From the IMG/VR virus record IMGVR_UViG_3300049460_000121, positions 1 to 64,000 of that record: a DNA stretch of 64,000 nucleotides; one strand, 5' to 3'. The translations under genes and the position numbers were made by a program. Below, piece by piece: positions 62,917 through 64,000 of this stretch (position 1 is its first letter; the number at the start of each line of letters is the position of its first letter). The notes under the pieces are model-generated. The model was not told the DNA's origin and did no database searches. It worked only from the letters and a program-made list of their open reading frames with translations. The DNA comes from a virus.

Positions 62917-63333
62917 ATGAACAAACTCGCCATCGCCCAAGAACTCGCCTCCCTCCCTCCAGGCGTCATGATCGAAAACCGGCGTCAGCGCATTACCGCA
63001 CAACTGGGCCTGGCATCTGGACTGATTGTACCCATGTCCAGTACCGAGCTCCCACCTGGCGAACAACGTAACTACTTCTACGCCAACGTGGAAGAAGTCC
63101 AATCCATCCTTTACCAGATCAACGAGTGCATTCCGTTCCACGTTGAACGTTCGTTGGAGATTGGTTACCGCGTCTGGGCTGACCGTCACGAGAAGACCTT
63201 CCGTCCGAAAGCCATGGATCTCTATGGCGATCCAATCATCCGGGTAATCACGCCCGAAGCCACCGACCTGCTGATCACAGCCGCAGACGTAGAACGCGGC
63301 GTTGCGATGATTCGCGAAGGTCTGTCTGTTTAA
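62917..63333 (+). CDS. Hypothetical protein
   Basis: A 138-residue protein of unknown family. The GGATAGAG ribosome-binding site lies in the end of the metallopeptidase gene, seven bases away. It is in a unit with 61596 and 63359. Confidence 0.55.
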   Translation: MNKLAIAQELASLPPGVMIENRRQRITAQLGLASGLIVPMSSTELPPGEQRNYFYANVEEVQSILYQINECIPFHVERSLEIGYRVWADRHEKTFRPKAMDLYGDPIIRVITPEATDLLITAADVERGVAMIREGLSV

Positions 63334-63358
63334 CGTCGAAACATAGAAGGACATGAGC

Positions 63359-64000
63359 ATGAACGCTGTAACCTCCCTCAGTACATTCTCGATCGAATCG
63401 GCTGAAGTCGATTTCAACGAACGTGTCGATGCCGAAGTTGGGTTCCGTGATCAGATCGAAAACCCGATCTTCACCAAAGAGTACGAAGACGCCGAACGGG
63501 TGTTCTCGACTTTCAAACGTATCAACGAGCGCGGCTTTGTTTGCCGGGCTGACATCAGTGGTGTTGCTGACCTCGCTGAGTCCTACCCTGCCATCAAGCG
63601 CATGCTGGCGCGTTACCCGCTGAACAGCTTCACCGAAGAGCCTAGCCGGGTAAACTTCGAAGTGTCGAACGAAAGCGTGATCCGTTCTGTCCTGACCGCA
63701 TTGAAGGAAGCCTTCTTCCGGATCGTCAAGTTCCTTCGTGAGTCGCTGACTCGTGTGTGGGATAACCTGATCAACGGGAAGAAGCGCACGGTCGAGGTGG
63801 ACAAGATTGGTCCACGCGTCGATGCGATGCAGCGTTACATTGTCGAAGTCGACAAGATCATGAGTGAAAGCAAGGTCGGTGAAGATTACGGCAAGTGGCA
63901 ACGCCGTAACATCAAGTCCGCTGCTGACAACCTCAGCAAGAACTGGAACGCCCTCAAGCACGTCGTGACAACTGACCAGGTCCGCAGTAAAGAGCTCGTC
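63359..64000 (+). CDS. Internal-head-type virion protein, partial (runs off right edge)
   Basis: The first 214 codons of another member of the set. S-I-E lies near residues 12-14, then a body leading to a basic amphipathic stretch (F-F-R-I-V-K-F-L-R-E near 120-130) and a charged helix. The ATG at 63359 has AAGG 8 bases upstream; 63353 is too close. The stop is outside the window. Confidence 0.6.
   Translation, partial: MNAVTSLSTFSIESAEVDFNERVDAEVGFRDQIENPIFTKEYEDAERVFSTFKRINERGFVCRADISGVADLAESYPAIKRMLARYPLNSFTEEPSRVNFEVSNESVIRSVLTALKEAFFRIVKFLRESLTRVWDNLINGKKRTVEVDKIGPRVDAMQRYIVEVDKIMSESKVGEDYGKWQRRNIKSAADNLSKNWNALKHVVTTDQVRSKELV

Overview
This window looks like part of a large (jumbo) tailed-phage genome, most likely from a Pseudomonas phage distantly related to the phiKZ/EL/OBP type. 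The evidence is indirect: a dCTP deaminase that reads almost like the Pseudomonas chromosomal enzyme, an alginate-lyase-like protein, a set of internal-head-type virion proteins carrying S-x-E maturation-protease motifs, a B-family DNA polymerase that stops after motif A, a NAD-dependent DNA ligase, and TATG-type promoter motifs before virion genes. No tRNA, rRNA, CRISPR array or insertion sequence was seen. The diagnostic phiKZ genes (chimallin, multisubunit RNA polymerases, major capsid) are not in the window, so placement is an inference.

Layout. 1-7380: small membrane/secreted proteins, DNA ligase (ligA), a probable cyclic-nucleotide sponge of the Acb2/Tad1 type, and two internal-head-type proteins on the + strand. 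7381-11472: a structured leader with a 30-codon ORF, then nrdA and nrdB. 11535-12304: an overlapping inner/outer spanin pair. 12306-19815: a minus-strand run of small unknown proteins plus a DUF488-like protein, a DHH phosphoesterase, dcd and tmk. 19892-20835: a tandem pair of related small proteins. 20959-33684: a minus-strand run with an HD phosphohydrolase, dihydrofolate reductase, an unusually long thymidylate synthase split by a td-type group I intron with a GIY-YIG endonuclease, and a Nudix protein. 33807-42422: an ATP-grasp protein, a PL7-type lyase, a GNAT, a zinc-ribbon/macro-domain fusion, two more internal-head-type proteins, a second ATP-grasp protein and small unknowns. 42567-58865: mainly virion genes, including three internal-head-type proteins and a 977-residue baseplate-like protein. 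58913-64000: the partial DNA polymerase with a coupled unknown gene, a HExxH zinc metallopeptidase, and the start of another internal-head-type protein.

How it fits together. NrdAB, Dcd, Tmk, ThyA, FolA and perhaps the HD and Nudix proteins would supply dNTPs, especially dTTP, for phage replication, with LigA and the polymerase acting on DNA. Eight paralogous internal-head-type proteins, scattered over the window, share a propeptide-like N-terminus with S-x-E motifs and a basic amphipathic helix. The macro-domain and Acb2/Tad1-like proteins are candidate counter-defence genes. Transcription units are separated by strong hairpins, nine of which are followed by the same TATGCTG/TGTGCTG tail, and two further repeated promoter-like motifs can be traced.
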